Source: an uncultured Flavobacteriales bacterium
GTDB lineage: Bacteria; Bacteroidota; Bacteroidia; Flavobacteriales_D; Crocinitomicaceae
Length of the DNA: 64,000 bases
Direction of reading: 5' to 3'
Assembly: GCA_943789205.1 (NCBI GenBank)
Contig: CALSTG010000001.1
Location: 186,001 to 250,000, forward strand
This document shows, piece by piece, positions 28,806-42,700 of this stretch. The notes beneath the pieces are model-generated. The model worked only from the letters and a program-made list of their open reading frames with translations. It was not told where the DNA came from and did no database searches. The translations under genes and the position numbers were made by a program. Numbering within the stretch: position 1 is the stretch's first letter; each line of letters starts with the position of its first letter.

Positions 28806-30273
28806 TCTGTTCAGCCTTAATCGCCTCCATTTCTTCCTTCGAATATCTTCTGATTCTAATATTCATTAAACCATACAATACGGTCATTAAAGGACTGATT
28901 AAGTTAAAAAAGCAGAACATCCAATAAGTTCCAGTTGCAACACCAAGCACCCCTGCATGATATGCACCACAAGTATTCCAAGGTATAAGTGGAGATGTTA
29001 CTGTTCCAGAGTCTTCTAAAGTTCTACTTAAATTTTCAGGCTTTAAACCTCTGTCCTTAAACTCTTTAGAGAACATTCTTCCAGGAACAACAATTGCTAA
29101 ATATTGATCTGATGTTGTCGCATTAAAAAAGATACAAGTACCTGCTGTTTTGGCTATCAAAGAACCTGCAGATTCTTGAGTATTTATAAAACTCGATGTT
29201 ATTTTTTTAAGCATACCGGTAACCTCCATTACACCACCAAAACACATTGAACAAATAACCAGCCAAATAGTGTTAAGCATACCACTCATGCCTCCTGTAG
29301 ACAATAAATCATTTACACCTGTATTTCCAGTTTCAATGGCAGAATCTGATGCTATAGCCGTAAAGAATGTGGTGTAGGATGACATGAAATAATTATCCGT
29401 AATCCCAGATAGCTGATTTACAATAGCAGGTTGCGCTATAATAGCGGCAATACCACCGGCAATTGTCCCAAAAAACAATGCAGGCAATGCATCCCATTTC
29501 ATAATGATTAAACCAATAACAACAGCTGGAACAAGAAACAACCAAGGCGAAATCATGAAAGTTTGACCTAAGGTCTGCTGCATTGCTTCAATACCTGCAA
29601 CATCTGTTTTAGAATCGAGCGATAATCCCAAAAACAAAAAGATAATCAAAGTAATAATTAAGGTTGGTATTGTCGTATACGTCATATAGCGAATGTGGGT
29701 GAACAAATCAGTTCCAGCCATAGCAGGTGCAAGATTCGTAGTATCTGATAAAGGCGACATTTTATCACCGAAATAAGCGCCTGATATAATTGCTCCTGCA
29801 ATCATTCCTTCACCAATACCCATAACACTTCCGATGCCTAGAAGAGCTATTCCAACAGTTGCTATTGTACTCCAAGAGCTTCCTGTCGCCAATGCAACAA
29901 TAGCACAAATAATACAGGTTGCAACCAAGAAAAAACTGGGGTTTAGTATATCTAAACCATAATAAATCATTGTAGGAACAACACCTGAAATCATCCAAGT
30001 TCCGCTCAACGCACCGATTATTAATAAAATTAAAACGGCACCCAAAGCGGACTTAATACTCTCAATCATTCCACTTTGTAAAACACTCCATGAAAAACCT
30101 TGACGAATACCAATAGACGCCGCAATAACAGCAGCAAAAAGTAACGCAATTTGATTAGGTCCTCCAGTAGCATTATCCTTAAATACAAAGACATTAAAAG
30201 CCAATAATGCGATAAGGGCAACAATAGGAATCAATGATTCTATAAACTTTGGCGGCCTAGTGTTTTCGGTCAT
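28792..30273 (-). CDS. nhaC: Na+/H+ antiporter, NhaC family
   Basis: 493 residues with about 11-12 hydrophobic segments. Recognisable NhaC features include ATGSSWSTIATVGIALLGIG, ISGAYFGDKMSPLSDTTNLA and SLIAKTAGTCIFFNATTSDQ. Members exchange Na+ (or other cations, or malate/lactate in some relatives) for protons across the inner membrane. The gene stands alone, divergent from uvrA. Confidence 0.9.
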   Translation of the reverse strand: MTENTRPPKFIESLIPIVALIALLAFNVFVFKDNATGGPNQIALLFAAVIAASIGIRQGFSWSVLQSGMIESIKSALGAVLILLIIGALSGTWMISGVVPTMIYYGLDILNPSFFLVATCIICAIVALATGSSWSTIATVGIALLGIGSVMGIGEGMIAGAIISGAYFGDKMSPLSDTTNLAPAMAGTDLFTHIRYMTYTTIPTLIITLIIFLFLGLSLDSKTDVAGIEAMQQTLGQTFMISPWLFLVPAVVIGLIIMKWDALPALFFGTIAGGIAAIIAQPAIVNQLSGITDNYFMSSYTTFFTAIASDSAIETGNTGVNDLLSTGGMSGMLNTIWLVICSMCFGGVMEVTGMLKKITSSFINTQESAGSLIAKTAGTCIFFNATTSDQYLAIVVPGRMFSKEFKDRGLKPENLSRTLEDSGTVTSPLIPWNTCGAYHAGVLGVATGTYWMFCFFNLISPLMTVLYGLMNIRIRRYSKEEMEAIKAEQTRKV

Positions 30274-30355
30274 ATTTGATAGTTTTAACCAAAAATACGT
30301 ATAATAATTTTGCGACTAATGAACCCCTTTGCTCTCCATCTGTTATTTTTGTAGT

Positions 30356-33118
30356 ATGAGGGATTCTATTGTTATAAAGGGCGCTCGTGTCCATAATCTA
30401 AAGAATATAGACGTGGAAATTCCGCATGGGTCATTCACCGTCATTACGGGTGTCTCTGGTTCGGGTAAAACCTCTTTAGCTTTTGATACCCTTTTTGCTG
30501 AAGGACAAAGAAGATTCATAGAAAGTATGTCCTCCTATGCCAGACAATTTTTAGGAAAGCTGGACAAGCCAGATATGGATTCGATGAAGGGAATTGCACC
30601 ATCAATCGCAATTCAACAAAAGGTGACCTCAAACAATCCGAGGTCTACTATCGGCACAACTACTGAAATCTATGATTATCTCAAATTGTTGTATGCGAGA
30701 ACAGGGGTCACATTTGATCCTGCCACAAATAAACCTGTGATAAAACAAAATACTGGCGATGTCATTAATCATCTAAAAACCTTGGCGTCTAATCAAAAAA
30801 TAGCGATACTTTCACCGCTAGAAAATATTGATTCATACAAAATAGAAACACTTAATAAACAAGGATTTAAAAGATTATACTTAAATAATAAGTTTATAAA
30901 TATAAATACCTATAAGTTCAAGAAAAATGATGTGCCCTATTTAGTTATTGACAGAATCGTTTGTGACTTTAGCGAGGAAAGTAACCTGGGTCGTTTTGCA
31001 GATTCAATAGACATGGCATTTGATGAAGGAGATGGATTCTGTGTGCTCCTTGATCCTATATCAAATGTAATAACCTCCTTTTCTAAAAGATTTGAATCTA
31101 ATGGTGTTGCCTTCCAAGAACCAAGCCTGCATTTTTTTGCATTCAACAATCCATTTGGAGCCTGCAAAACCTGTGAAGGTTTTGGACAAGTTTTGGGTAT
31201 TGATGAAAAACTCGTCATACCCGACACTTCACTTAGTGTGTATGACGGTGCCATAGCGCCCTGGCGAGGAGAGGTTATGGGAAAACACCTAAACAAGTTG
31301 ATTTACGCTGCAGAAACATTTGATTTCCCAATTCACCGGCCAATTCATGATTTATCTCAGGCAGAATATAACCTACTTTGGGACGGGAACAAGCATTTTA
31401 AGGGACTTCATAAGTTTTTTAAAGAAGTAGAAAAGAAAACTTATAAGATACAATACCGCGTATTACTATCGAGATATCGTGGTAGAACGAACTGCACCGA
31501 ATGCAATGGAACAAGACTTCGAGGGGATGCCGGTTTCGTAAAAATAAATAACAAATCAATCCAGGATCTGGTGCTAATGCCTGTTAATCGATGTCTAGAG
31601 TTTTTTGAAAAAATAGATGACAACTTTAACGATTCTAGCATCACGAAACGCATTTTACCTGAAATCATTAATCGATTGACTTATTTGTGTGAAGTTGGTC
31701 TAGGATATTTAACTTTAAATAGACAATCCAATACCTTGTCTGGTGGAGAATCACAAAGAATACACCTTGCCACATCACTTGGAAGCGCATTGGTTGGCTC
31801 TATTTATATTTTAGACGAACCTTCTATAGGATTGCACCCAAAAGATACTGAAAACCTCATACACGTTCTTAAAAGCCTTCAAGATGTGGGCAATACTGTC
31901 GTCGTCGTTGAACACGAGGAAGAAATAATGCGGGCTGCAGATAGAATAATAGATATCGGTCCAAAGGCTGGTATTTTTGGTGGAGAAATCATCTTTAATG
32001 GGTCTTTTAAGCAACTCTATAAATCAAAAAACAGTTTAACAGGAGCATATCTGTCAGGAAAGGAAAGTATTGGCATTCCTATAAAACGAAGAAAATCAAA
32101 AAATAAAATCACAATTCAAGGCGCCCAACAATTCAATCTAAAAAACTTAAATGTTGACATTCCTTTAGATTGCTTAACCTGCGTAACTGGAGTTTCGGGA
32201 TCAGGAAAATCCAGCTTGATAGGTGATATACTCTACCCTGCACTTCGGAAAATAAAAGGTATTAGTAATGACATACAAGGTGCCTTTACAAAAATCAGTG
32301 GAGCAATGGATGCTATTCATCATGTAGAATTCATAGATCAAAATCCTATTGGGAAGTCATCTAGAAGCAACCCAGTAACTTACGTAAAAGCATTCGATGA
32401 AATCCGAGAACTTTTTTCTCGACAAAAGCTATCAAAAACAAGAGGCTACAAGCCAGGATTCTTTTCATTCAATGTGCAAGGCGGTAGATGTGAGGAATGT
32501 GAAGGCGAAGGAACAATTACAGTTGGTATGCAGTTTATGGCCGATGTCCATTTAGAATGTGAGACTTGTAAGGGCAAAAGATACAAAACTGAAACTTTAG
32601 ATATTCTATACAAAAACAAGACAATTCACGACATCTTGGAAATGAGTCTTGATGATGCATTGTTATTATTCAATGAAAATCCAGAACGGCTTGAATTAAA
32701 AATTTCACAAAAAATAACACCACTTGTTGATGTGGGGCTTGGATATTTAAAACTTGGTCAAGCTTCAAGCACAATGAGTGGTGGAGAAGCACAAAGAATA
32801 AAATTGGCTTCTTTTTTAGCAAAAGGAAATAAACTTGGTGCAACACTTTTTATTTTTGATGAACCTACTACGGGCCTTCATTTCCATGACATAGAAAAGT
32901 TAATTATCGCATTCAACGCACTCATTCTTCAAGGTCATAGTATTCTTGTTATTGAACATAACACAGAAGTACTCAAATGTGCGGATCACATCATAGACCT
33001 AGGGCCTGAAGGTGGAGAAAATGGTGGTTATATTTTATTTGAAGGTACTCCCGAAGAACTCATAAAAGAGAAAGACAATGAAACCGGGCGGTTTTTGAGA
33101 AAAGTGTTTTCTTCTTGA
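30356..33118 (+). CDS. uvrA: Excinuclease ABC subunit A
   Basis: About 920 residues from the ATG at 30356 ([18 protein letters not shown]); the upstream ORF-track start is rejected because UvrA proteins begin at this motif. Two ABC ATPase halves are visible, with Walker [14 protein letters not shown] and [10 protein letters not shown], signatures LSGGESQRI and MSGGEAQRI, and zinc-binding pairs CKTC, CTEC, CEEC and CETC. The first UvrA zinc module seen in E. coli is replaced by a Cys-free stretch ([12 protein letters not shown]), which I recall in Bacteroidota UvrA. It scans DNA for bulky lesions with UvrB. A TATTTTTG box ends five bases before the ATG, suggesting a very short leader, but no good -33 box is present. 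Confidence 0.93.
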   Translation: MRDSIVIKGARVHNLKNIDVEIPHGSFTVITGVSGSGKTSLAFDTLFAEGQRRFIESMSSYARQFLGKLDKPDMDSMKGIAPSIAIQQKVTSNNPRSTIGTTTEIYDYLKLLYARTGVTFDPATNKPVIKQNTGDVINHLKTLASNQKIAILSPLENIDSYKIETLNKQGFKRLYLNNKFININTYKFKKNDVPYLVIDRIVCDFSEESNLGRFADSIDMAFDEGDGFCVLLDPISNVITSFSKRFESNGVAFQEPSLHFFAFNNPFGACKTCEGFGQVLGIDEKLVIPDTSLSVYDGAIAPWRGEVMGKHLNKLIYAAETFDFPIHRPIHDLSQAEYNLLWDGNKHFKGLHKFFKEVEKKTYKIQYRVLLSRYRGRTNCTECNGTRLRGDAGFVKINNKSIQDLVLMPVNRCLEFFEKIDDNFNDSSITKRILPEIINRLTYLCEVGLGYLTLNRQSNTLSGGESQRIHLATSLGSALVGSIYILDEPSIGLHPKDTENLIHVLKSLQDVGNTVVVVEHEEEIMRAADRIIDIGPKAGIFGGEIIFNGSFKQLYKSKNSLTGAYLSGKESIGIPIKRRKSKNKITIQGAQQFNLKNLNVDIPLDCLTCVTGVSGSGKSSLIGDILYPALRKIKGISNDIQGAFTKISGAMDAIHHVEFIDQNPIGKSSRSNPVTYVKAFDEIRELFSRQKLSKTRGYKPGFFSFNVQGGRCEECEGEGTITVGMQFMADVHLECETCKGKRYKTETLDILYKNKTIHDILEMSLDDALLLFNENPERLELKISQKITPLVDVGLGYLKLGQASSTMSGGEAQRIKLASFLAKGNKLGATLFIFDEPTTGLHFHDIEKLIIAFNALILQGHSILVIEHNTEVLKCADHIIDLGPEGGENGGYILFEGTPEELIKEKDNETGRFLRKVFSS

Positions 33119-33148
33119 TTTATCGTTAGCAATGCGTAATTTTAATTT

Positions 33149-33835
33149 ATGAAGCAAAGAATCACCATAGCTATTGACGGTTTTTCAGCATGTGGCAAAA
33201 GTACTCTAGCCAAAGCCGTAGCGGCTCAACTTGGCTATTCTTTTATTGATTCAGGCGCGATGTATAGAGGGGCAGCCCTCTTCTTTTACAGAAAGGGTTT
33301 TGTTTCTAAAGAACACATGGACCTAGAAGGTATTTATAGCGTAATTGATCAGCTTAGACTTAGTTTCAGTTTAATTCATGATAAAAACTGTTTATTTCTG
33401 AACGATGAAAATATAGATGAAGAAATACGACAAGCACATGTGGCTGCAATTGTATCTAAGGTAGCTACGATCAAAGCTGTTCGCGTTCAACTGGTAAAGC
33501 AGCAGCAAGAAATGGGCCGTCTAGGAGGCATAGTAATGGATGGTCGAGACATAGGATCCGTAGTATTTCCAAATGCTGAACTTAAGCTTTTTGTTACTGC
33601 CAATGTGGACATTAGAGTAAAAAGACGTTTTGATGAACTCAAAGAGAAGGGTATTCCTCAAACGATGGCTGAGGTAAAAGAAAATCTAATCCAAAGAGAC
33701 CATGTTGATTCAACAAGAGCCGAAAGTCCTCTTGTAAAAGTTGATGATGCATTGGTTTTAGACAATAGCTTTTTATCAAAAGATCAGCAGCTAAACAAGG
33801 TACTAAACCTGGTCTCAGAACGCATCAAACCTTAA
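33149..33835 (+). CDS. cmk: Cytidylate kinase
   Basis: 228 residues. P-loop IDGFSACGKSTLAKAVA, the DSGAMYRG substrate loop, MDGRDIGSVVFPNAELK and the RD-x-x-D-S-T-R-A-E-S-P segment (QRDHVDSTRAESPL) are the standard Cmk motifs. It phosphorylates CMP and dCMP with ATP. The start follows uvrA by 30 bases, so the two may be co-transcribed. Its end overlaps the convergent glycosyltransferase by 11 bases. Confidence 0.96.
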   Translation: MKQRITIAIDGFSACGKSTLAKAVAAQLGYSFIDSGAMYRGAALFFYRKGFVSKEHMDLEGIYSVIDQLRLSFSLIHDKNCLFLNDENIDEEIRQAHVAAIVSKVATIKAVRVQLVKQQQEMGRLGGIVMDGRDIGSVVFPNAELKLFVTANVDIRVKRRFDELKEKGIPQTMAEVKENLIQRDHVDSTRAESPLVKVDDALVLDNSFLSKDQQLNKVLNLVSERIKP

Positions 33836-34757
33836 GCTGACCACTATGTGTGAAATAAGACTCTAGTACCTTTAAGCAAAGCAAATCCTCCATATCCTTG
33901 TCTTTAAATCGACTTACATGCTCATGTGCATTTTTAATGATAACCTCCGCCTTAGAAATATGCGTGGAATAGTAGTCAATCTTTTCTTCCAAATCACTAT
34001 AATCTGAGGCAATCTCGACGAAATGAACGCCTGGTTCCAAAACACCTTCCATAAACCAAGTCTCACATGTCGGTTTTGGCATAAAACAAAGTGAATTTGA
34101 TGACATGACCCATTTTAAGTTCGTTGCCACGTCATTTCCTTCGGGGCAAAAAATGAATTTATATTCGAGCTGTTCGCTTATGGACATATATGACTTTTGC
34201 CATGGTACTTCTTCACTTGGACTATTTGTTTGACCTACATTACATTTTGGATGATTGTAAAAAAGCTTTACAAATCCCTTTCTCAATGGTAGATAGGCAC
34301 CACCGCGCCAAACGAGTTTGTTCTCTTTTTCGGAGTACTTTTTACCATCGTTTACCCACTGAAAATGACGGTTTTTATTGAGCTTAAATAGAATCGAATT
34401 TGCATTATTAACATTGAGTTTTCTAGCCTTAATGAGCGTTGGCACATGTTTAACTTCTGTATTGTCACCAAAATGATGAACAAATGAAAAATCTTTAGGG
34501 AAGTGATTTAAAAAATCTTTCAAATCAAGATAGTAATCGGTTCCTTTAGTTCTTTTGAAAGCTCCATTTTTTTGTGCTGAATCAGGCAATACAAATGACG
34601 CTTTTTGTTTTATATAATAATCTAATCTCAACCCTAATTCCTTCTTATCGCACTCTGATTCAAAAGCTTTTAAACGCTTATAGTTTCTTTCAAAATATAT
34701 TGCAGGTAGTGCATTATAACTAAATCTTTTGATGTAATAAAATAGCTTAAATGACAT
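33825..34757 (-). CDS. Glycosyltransferase family 90 (CAP10/LpsA)-like protein
   Basis: 310 residues. The C-terminal half has the CAP10-type layout: LVWRGGAYLP, then YKFIFCPEGNDVATNLKWVMSSNS, then a W-x-E-G-V-L-x-P-x-V-H-F-V-E-I segment and SDLEEKI. In this family the region forms the nucleotide-sugar site of enzymes that decorate surface polysaccharides or lipopolysaccharide. No signal peptide is evident. The acceptor is unknown. Family assignment is by motif pattern only. Confidence 0.75.
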   Translation of the reverse strand: MSFKLFYYIKRFSYNALPAIYFERNYKRLKAFESECDKKELGLRLDYYIKQKASFVLPDSAQKNGAFKRTKGTDYYLDLKDFLNHFPKDFSFVHHFGDNTEVKHVPTLIKARKLNVNNANSILFKLNKNRHFQWVNDGKKYSEKENKLVWRGGAYLPLRKGFVKLFYNHPKCNVGQTNSPSEEVPWQKSYMSISEQLEYKFIFCPEGNDVATNLKWVMSSNSLCFMPKPTCETWFMEGVLEPGVHFVEIASDYSDLEEKIDYYSTHISKAEVIIKNAHEHVSRFKDKDMEDLLCLKVLESYFTHSGQLKV

Positions 34758-34766
34758 GCCGAATGA

Positions 34767-36609
34767 TTAATCTAAGTCATTTACAAAATCAGAGAATACT
34801 TTTTTATGCGATTCTAAATCCATACTGGGAGACAATGCAACGCGGGCAATATAATCCTTGTCACCTTCCTTCGTTGTACCTTGCGTGGAAGTTGCTGGTA
34901 TCGTCCAATAACATCCTTTCAACTGCCCGTAACTGACACAATATTTACTTTCATTTGGAATCTTTTGAATCATATCTTGGATAAGTTTATGATTTAATAC
35001 ACGCTTATAGGCTTCTCTTTCGACATCGCTCTCCCCTTTCGTTGGAAGGTCTAAGGAAAAAACAGATGGCGTGAATCCTTCTTTTGCCAACGCATCCGAG
35101 ACAAAATTTATTTTAGCCTCAGGCAATATTTTCTCAATGAAGCGTACGAATTCGTGGGTGTTTTTGTAAGCGTCTTGGATTCTTTGATTCATTGAAGGCA
35201 ATTGCTTGGCAAGAATTGCGTATTGACCGGACGTCGCCTCGTTGTCACAAAGCGATAAATGCAATTGAATCTTTGACATAAGCGCACTCGCCTCAGTGTT
35301 TGAAACACAATAGCCTGCAGTGCATTTACCACCACTGGGAAACTTGGAGCCGCTTGCATATGAGATTGCTCTAACTGAGGACAACAGCGCTCCGTTCTCC
35401 TAAGAAGTGAATATTTGGACAAAACGTTTGGTCTAAAATAAATACCGGGTCGATAGCCGGTGAACCATTTTTTGTTTTTCGGGGTTTCGACAGGACCTCT
35501 TTTAGCTTTATTAGGTCAGGAACCTCAACCCTCGGGTTGGTAGGTATTTCAGCAATAATAAAAGGGACTGCATCAATATCGGCAATTTCGTTCAGCACGC
35601 TATCAATACTTTGTACCATATCGCTCCCACTATCCACAGGAAGATCAACAACTTCAACATTGTCCAAAATTTCAGCAACGCGTCTCGCTTGATCGTTGGT
35701 TCCGCCATAACAATTAGGTGGTACGATTATTTTAATGGGCTTATCCATATATTGTTCAATAGCATCATCGATAAGACCCATCATAATGGCATATTGAATA
35801 GACAATCCGCTAGACGCTACAATAGGTAAAACCTCAGTATGTGTAATTTCTTTAATTTCCGTCAAGACCTTAAATTTATCAGCATCATTTTGTACTGGCT
35901 TAGAGCTTCTCTTATCGAGCATATCCTCAAGAACAATTAATGTGTTTGCAGGTGTCATCGCTATTGTCTCTCTCCTACGAACATGTTGTATCTCTGAAAT
36001 ATAACTTTCATTTTCTGCTCCAACAACCAAAAGAATACTACCTAATCCAGCTTGATAATTGATAGAAAAATCAACGTTAGACCTTCTGTCAAAGTCATCT
36101 AGCTCGTTTTTATTGGAGAATACAATTGTGGTTCCATCAAATTCAGGAATTTTTGCTTCAAAATCTAATTTTTTGAAAGCACATTGATAGGTGTATACAG
36201 AAGCTATAATAGCTTGGTTAAAATGAGCTGGCATTTCACTATCATAAATGATTTGCGTGGCTTTTCCTTCCAAAGCATTCTTTCTCAAAATTGCCATAAT
36301 AGGAATGGTTTGTGAGGAGAATGCAATCACTCGATCAGCAGCGACATTGTATTTTGTAGCAATTGCCCACTCTAAAATACATGACAATGGATGACCCAAT
36401 CGGATATAATCAAAGGCTGTTGGTAGTTTTTGCAATGACTCATTATGTATGGATTTCGAATTATACAATTCGGAAAATTGATCTATAAATTGCGTTTTAG
36501 CCTTTGATTCGTCATATACATCGAGACGATGAGTGGTTAGATTCAACCAATCTAAAGGCATTGAAACCAAAACATCTTTTAAAAATTTTCTTAACCTTTC
36601 ATCTTTCAT
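34767..36609 (-). CDS. Cys/Met metabolism PLP-dependent enzyme (frameshifted)
   Basis: ORFs 35371-36609 (412 aa) and 34767-35384 (205 aa) are one protein of about 613 residues, broken near 35394 in GGAGAACGGAGCG. Dropping one base gives ...HFLGEGALLSSVRAISYASGSKFPSGG, which reads through. The C-terminal half carries the probable PLP lysine (YASGSKFPSGG) and a long well-ordered tail. VPPNCYGGTNDQARR and IAEIPTNPRVEVPDL fit the cystathionine gamma-synthase/beta-lyase fold class, with an unusually long N-terminal part. I recall Bacteroidota proteins of this size in that class. The exact reaction is not certain. Confidence 0.8.
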
Positions 36610-36755
36610 ACCGAGCTGTTTTTAAGAGGTTCACAAGATACATCAAATGAAAAAATTAGAAAAGACAAGCTTTAAGAATCCCAATTATTTTTTTTTGTTT
36701 AAACCGTTTTCCCATTCTGAAGACCTGAGAACTTTAGATATGCGCAGAGTGCTAC

Positions 36756-39700
36756 CTACTTAATGAGTGTAATATGACCTGTGAGCTCAAAGGCTCTTTG
36801 ATCGTACCACCTGAAGTTAATTTTCCAGGTGTAGGTGCCGTCTTGTACTGGGCTTCCTTGATAGGTTCCATCCCATCCTTGATTGAGGTCTGTAGTTTCA
36901 AACACACGCTCCCCCCAACGGTTGTAGATGTCCAAATTATAGCGCTTCACATATTCTGGACTAGAGAAAACAGGAAACCAGCTGTCATTTACGATATTCC
37001 CATCGGGCGTGAATGAATTCGGGGCATATAGGAAAGGATCATTAAAAAAGGCAACAAATCCTTGTGTAGAATCCACGCATCCTTCATCGGTAATAGCCAA
37101 TAAGCTGATGTAAAAGGTATCAGCCACATTCGGACTGTATGTATAAACACCAGGTTCAAAGTCCATAAAGTCAAGTGGGGTATCTCCCATGTTCCAAACA
37201 AAGGTATCTCCACCTATAGATTCATTCGAGATATAGGTTGTAGGTAAATCTGGATACAAGACCGTTGGATCAATATTCATGTGCAGCCGTTGGTGTTTGA
37301 TACACCGTTATAAAATCATTGTAGGTCACATCGTTAAAACAACCATTATCGTCATATGCGGTTAATGCCACCGAATAGATCCCCCCCTCTTCGTACACAT
37401 TGAATACATTCTCACACCCTGTGTACGTATTTCCATTTCCAAAATCCCATTCACAGTTCGCCGTAGCATTAGAGGTATTGGTAAACTGCACCACAAATGG
37501 ACTACATCCCGAAAGGGTATCTACATCCAAAGAAATCTGTAGCTCTGGTGGCTCCGCTAAGAAGATATCAATCGAGGTAAAACATCCGAGGGTATCCACG
37601 ATTTGTGCGCTAAAGTCTCCTGTAGCCAATGAGTCAATACTGATTGTGGTATCTCCAGTATTCCACAAGTAGCTGTATGGCGCTGTTCCTCCTGCAGGAA
37701 TTAAGGTCAGGACCCCATCACTGTATTCAAAGCATGAAGGCAGTACTTCATCATAAGTCACCGTAAGTGGCGCATCTGGCTGTGTTACTGTGGCCGTTTG
37801 TTGGTATTCACAGTTGTTGGAATCAATAACGTTCAGCACATAAGCTCCGATGGGTAAAGAATCTATAAAGAGTGTGGTATCCACAATTGGGAAGTCCCAG
37901 CTCCATTGATAAGGCACCGTTCCACCACTAATGTCGGCCAACACATCTCCTGTTGAATCACCAAAACAAGAAACATTCAAGATTGTAAAATCTATAGCAA
38001 TCGGTGCATCAGGCTGTGTGAGTGTTACAGAAAGCGTATCGGAGCATAGCAAAGAGTCTGTCACCAATACCGCATAAGTTCCAAAAGGAATATCCGCTAA
38101 ATCCTCTGTGGCAAAAGCACCACTATTCCAATCAAACACATACCCCGTAGAAGCAGGCGTGCCTCCACTTACTGTTAAGTCCACTTCACCTGTAGCATCT
38201 CCAAAACAAAGGATATCTACCTGTGTGGCACTCAATGCAATTGGAGCCAAGGGCTGGTCAATAAATATACTCAAGGAATCCACACATTGATTGGTATCTG
38301 TGACGATGACCTGATAGGTTCCTGTAATTAGAGAGTCTATATCCTGAAGCGTATCTCCTATATTCCATAGGTAGCTATAACCTGGCGTACCACCTGTAAC
38401 ACTTAAATCAATAGATCCTGTGGTATCTCCAAAACAGAACACATTAATAGAGTCCATACTCAAGGTCAATGGTGCTAGTGGTTCTGTGACTGTTACGGGG
38501 TAAATGGTCACACAGCTATTGCTGTCAGTAATGACAACCTCATAGGTTCCTGCCGTTAAACTATCAATATCCTGAAGCGTATCTGCATTATTCCATAAGT
38601 ATTGATAAGGCGCTGTGGCTTCGCTCACCGTAAGGTCAATCCACCCATCGCTACCAGCAAAGCAATTCACATTTGAAACCGTGTCTTGAACTACGAGAAG
38701 TGTTGGTGATACAATAATCGTATCTATAATAAAGACACAAGCATTAGAATCTGTCACTGTCAAGGTATATGATCCTACTGCAAGACTGTCAATATATGCT
38801 GTTGTTGAGTCGTTAGACCATAGGTAGTCATAAGGAACCGTTCCGCCACTAATTATGGCATCGATACTTCCGAGTGCTTCTCCAAAGCAAATATTATCTG
38901 TCACATCCAAGATACCTGATAAGGGTGCAAGGGGTTGATTGATTGTGGTACTCGTTATAAAGACACAGCTATTGGTATCTGTAACGCTTACAGTATAGGT
39001 CCCCGCAGGCAAAGAATCTACAACGGTAGTTGTGTCTGCAGTTCCTGTATCCCATAAGTAAGTATAGTCTCCAACACCTCCTTGTGCAACGACAGATACC
39101 GTTCCTGTACTGTCGCCAAAACAAAGTACATCTATAGAATCTGCAACTGCAGTAAGTACTGGCGGCTCAGTTACCGTTATTGTAATAGAATCTGTACACA
39201 ACAATGAGTCCGTCACTACAACAGAATAGTCTCCTGCGATAAGACTATCAATAAATAAGGAATCCTCAGTATTCGACCATAGGTAGCTATAAGGTGCTGT
39301 ACCTCCTTGCGCTGTTACTGTTGCCGTACCATTGTTCTCAGAAAAACAAATCACTGGGGTCATCTCCACACTCAATCCCAATGGTGCATTGGGTTGTGTA
39401 AGTGTCATTGTTAAGCTTGTGGTACATCCCTTGAAATCTTGAACAGCTACCGTATAAGTGCCAATAAATAAATCGGTGAGGTCTTCTGTAAGTGCAGCAT
39501 TGCTCCACTCATAGCTATAGCTGCCGTTGCCACCAGTAACGGTGATGTCAATAAAGCCATCATTACCACCAAAACAAGAGATGTTTGAAGAGTCTGCCGT
39601 GACTGAAATCGGAGCTAAAGGTTCATTGATGGTTAAAGTCACTTCTGCTGTGCATAAGTTATCGTCGGTAAGTACTAAAGTATAATCACCTGCAATTAAA

Positions 39701-42700
39701 GAATCTAAATCCTGTGTCGTAGAATCATTTGACCACTGATAGTTATAAGGTGCAACGCCTCCTGCAGGGGTCAAATCAATAACGCCATCATTATCACCAA
39801 AGCAGGTCGCATCTGTAAGGTCAGAACCTAAAACCAAAGCAAGGGGCTCATTGACGATATAGGTATTCGTATCTGTACATAAATTATCATCCGTAATCAC
39901 CAAAGTATAGGTGCCTGCGGGTAGTGAATCAATATCTTCATCAATACTACCATTGTCCCAATCAAAGCTATAAGGAAGCGTTCCGCCCGAAGTGGTGATG
40001 TCAATCACTCCTGTGGAATCACTATTACAGATCACACTTGTAACAACATCTGAGGCTGACAATGCAGCATCTGGTTGATCGACAAAACCTGAGATGAAAC
40101 TTTCACATGTATTGGCATCGGTTACGATTACAAAGTAATTTCCTGTGAGCAAACCTGAAAGGTCTTCACTCGCCTCCGTATTTGACCAATCAAAGCTATA
40201 GGGTGCAGCACCACCTACGACTGTTAAGTCTAGTGCGCCATCTTCACCCTCAAAGCAAGAGACATCTGTCTCTACGATGGAAAGTTCCATGGTATTACTT
40301 GGGTCTAAAATCTCTATACTGATACTGTCTATACATCCATTACCATCTGTTACTTGACCAGTATAAACCCCTGGCACAAGATCAATAATATCTTCTGCAA
40401 TTTCATTATTGTTCCATAAGTAAGTGTAATCAGGAGTTCCTCCGGCAACAGTTAAATCAATGGTGCCTTGGTCTCCTCCAATACACAAGGCATCCGTGTG
40501 CGTCTCGGTAAGAGCTAAAGCACTTAAAGGCTCTGAAAGACTCATTATTCGAGTACTCGTACAACCGTTACTATCTGTTACAATAACATCATAGCTTCCG
40601 GCAGGAATCTCATTCAAATCTTCAGTCACATCACCGTTCGACCATAGATAAGTAAAAGGAGCAACACCTCCATTTACCGTTAAGTCAATAGAACCCGTAG
40701 ACTCACCAAAACACAATACATCCACTTGGGTATGGGTTAACATAATTTCTTCAGGCTCAAAAACAGAATCAGATAAAAAGATAGAACAACCAAGTGTATC
40801 AGAAATCAAAACATTAAACCCTCCGATAATTATATTATCAATCCCTGCTGTCGTGTCTCCAGTATTCCATTGGTAAAAATAAGGCGACGTACCTCCACTA
40901 ACTGTGCTCTGAATTGCACCTGTTGCAGCTCCAAAACAATCTACATCTGTAACTTGTAATGCCGCGAATAAGGAATCCGAAGGCTGGTTAACCGTTTCTG
41001 ATATATCAAAAGTACATGCGTTTGTATCTGTAACTGTTATCGTGTAAGTTCCTATCGCTAATCCCGAAAGGTCTTCTGTTGTATCCGCAGTATTCCATAA
41101 ATAGGTATAAGGTGCCGTTCCTCCGGTCACTGTAGCATCAATTACTCCAGTAGAATCTCCAAAACAAGAAACATCTACAACAGCTAAGGTCACATCCAAA
41201 GGCGCTGCAGGCTCCGTGAGCTCAACCACGATTACTTCTGTACAATTTAAACTATCTGTGACGGTTAGTGTGTATGTTCCTACAGCTAGATTTGTAAGAT
41301 CTTCAGTAGTGACATTGGTATTCCATAAATAGCTATAAGGAGATGTACCTCCTTGAACAGTCACATCTATACTGCCTGTGGTATTTCCAAAGCAATCTAT
41401 ATTGACATGTGTCTCCGTTATACTCACAGGAGCCTCAGGTTCAGTAATTGTACTCGATAGGGTATCAGAACAACCATTAAGGTCTGTAACTGTAACAGTA
41501 TATGAGCCTGCCATTAAGGAATCGGTATCTTCCTCTGTTTCCAGGTTTGACCAATCAAATGAATATGTTGGGACACCACCTACAACCGTTAAATCGATAA
41601 AGCCATCAGCTCCACCGAAACAAGAAACTGCACTTGAATCTGCACTCAGCTCTATTAACGGAGGCTCATTCAAGGTCACAGAGGCGTTAATTTCACAACC
41701 ATTCGTGTCCGTAACCAAAACATTATAGGTGCCCAACAGCCAATGAATCAGCGATATCCGTTGTGTCTCCATTCGACCACAACACCTCATAGGGACTCGT
41801 ACCTCCCGAATAAACAACTTCTGCTAAACCATTACTGTCTGCAAAACAGCTGATATTAAAACCGTTGAAGTCTGTGATGATAATAGCCGATGAGATCAAT
41901 AAGTCAGGTTCCGAAATATTGAATGTATCAGCATTTAAACAAGTAAAAGCGTCTTCTACGTTTAATATATATTCACCAGGTTCTAATCCTCCAATACTAT
42001 CAATAGAAGAAAAGTTCGACCACGAATAGGAAATTGGCTCCGCCCCTATTACATCTGTCGAAATATATCCATTATCGTCCTCAAAACACAGACTGTTTTG
42101 AAGCGCTATTAAATTTATAATAGGCGTTGGATGAATAATAACAGTTTCAAAAGTATCAATCAGACAATCCAAACCATCAAAGGTAATTTGGACATTATAT
42201 ACTCCAGAGTCAGTCAATTCAACATCAGGAATCATAAAAGAAGCATTTGAATCTGTAAATCCATTCGGTCCTGACCAAGAATAATTCGCTAATGCCGAAA
42301 AAGTAGCATCAACATTTAAAGTTTCGGATTCACAGACTGGATCATTATAATCCACACTAGGCGGAGGACAACCTGAAATATTAATTAATAAGGTATTACT
42401 TGCTGTTAGTGGACAACCATTTGCATCTAATAAGTCAGAAGCACCGTCATTACCGTATTCATTCTGTGAAATCTCACCTGTTCCAAAAATATAAGTGACA
42501 TGCTCTAAAGTTGAATCACATTGAAACATCAAACAATCATCCACCACAGTGACTCTAAATTTGACAACCGTACTGTCAGCCCCTTCTGATGATGCAATAA
42601 CCTCACCACCTGTTAACGCATCTGCTCCTGTGCCTATTCTTATCTTAATAGAATTCGTAGCAGCGTCATACTCCGCTTGATCGTCACCAGCAATATCAGT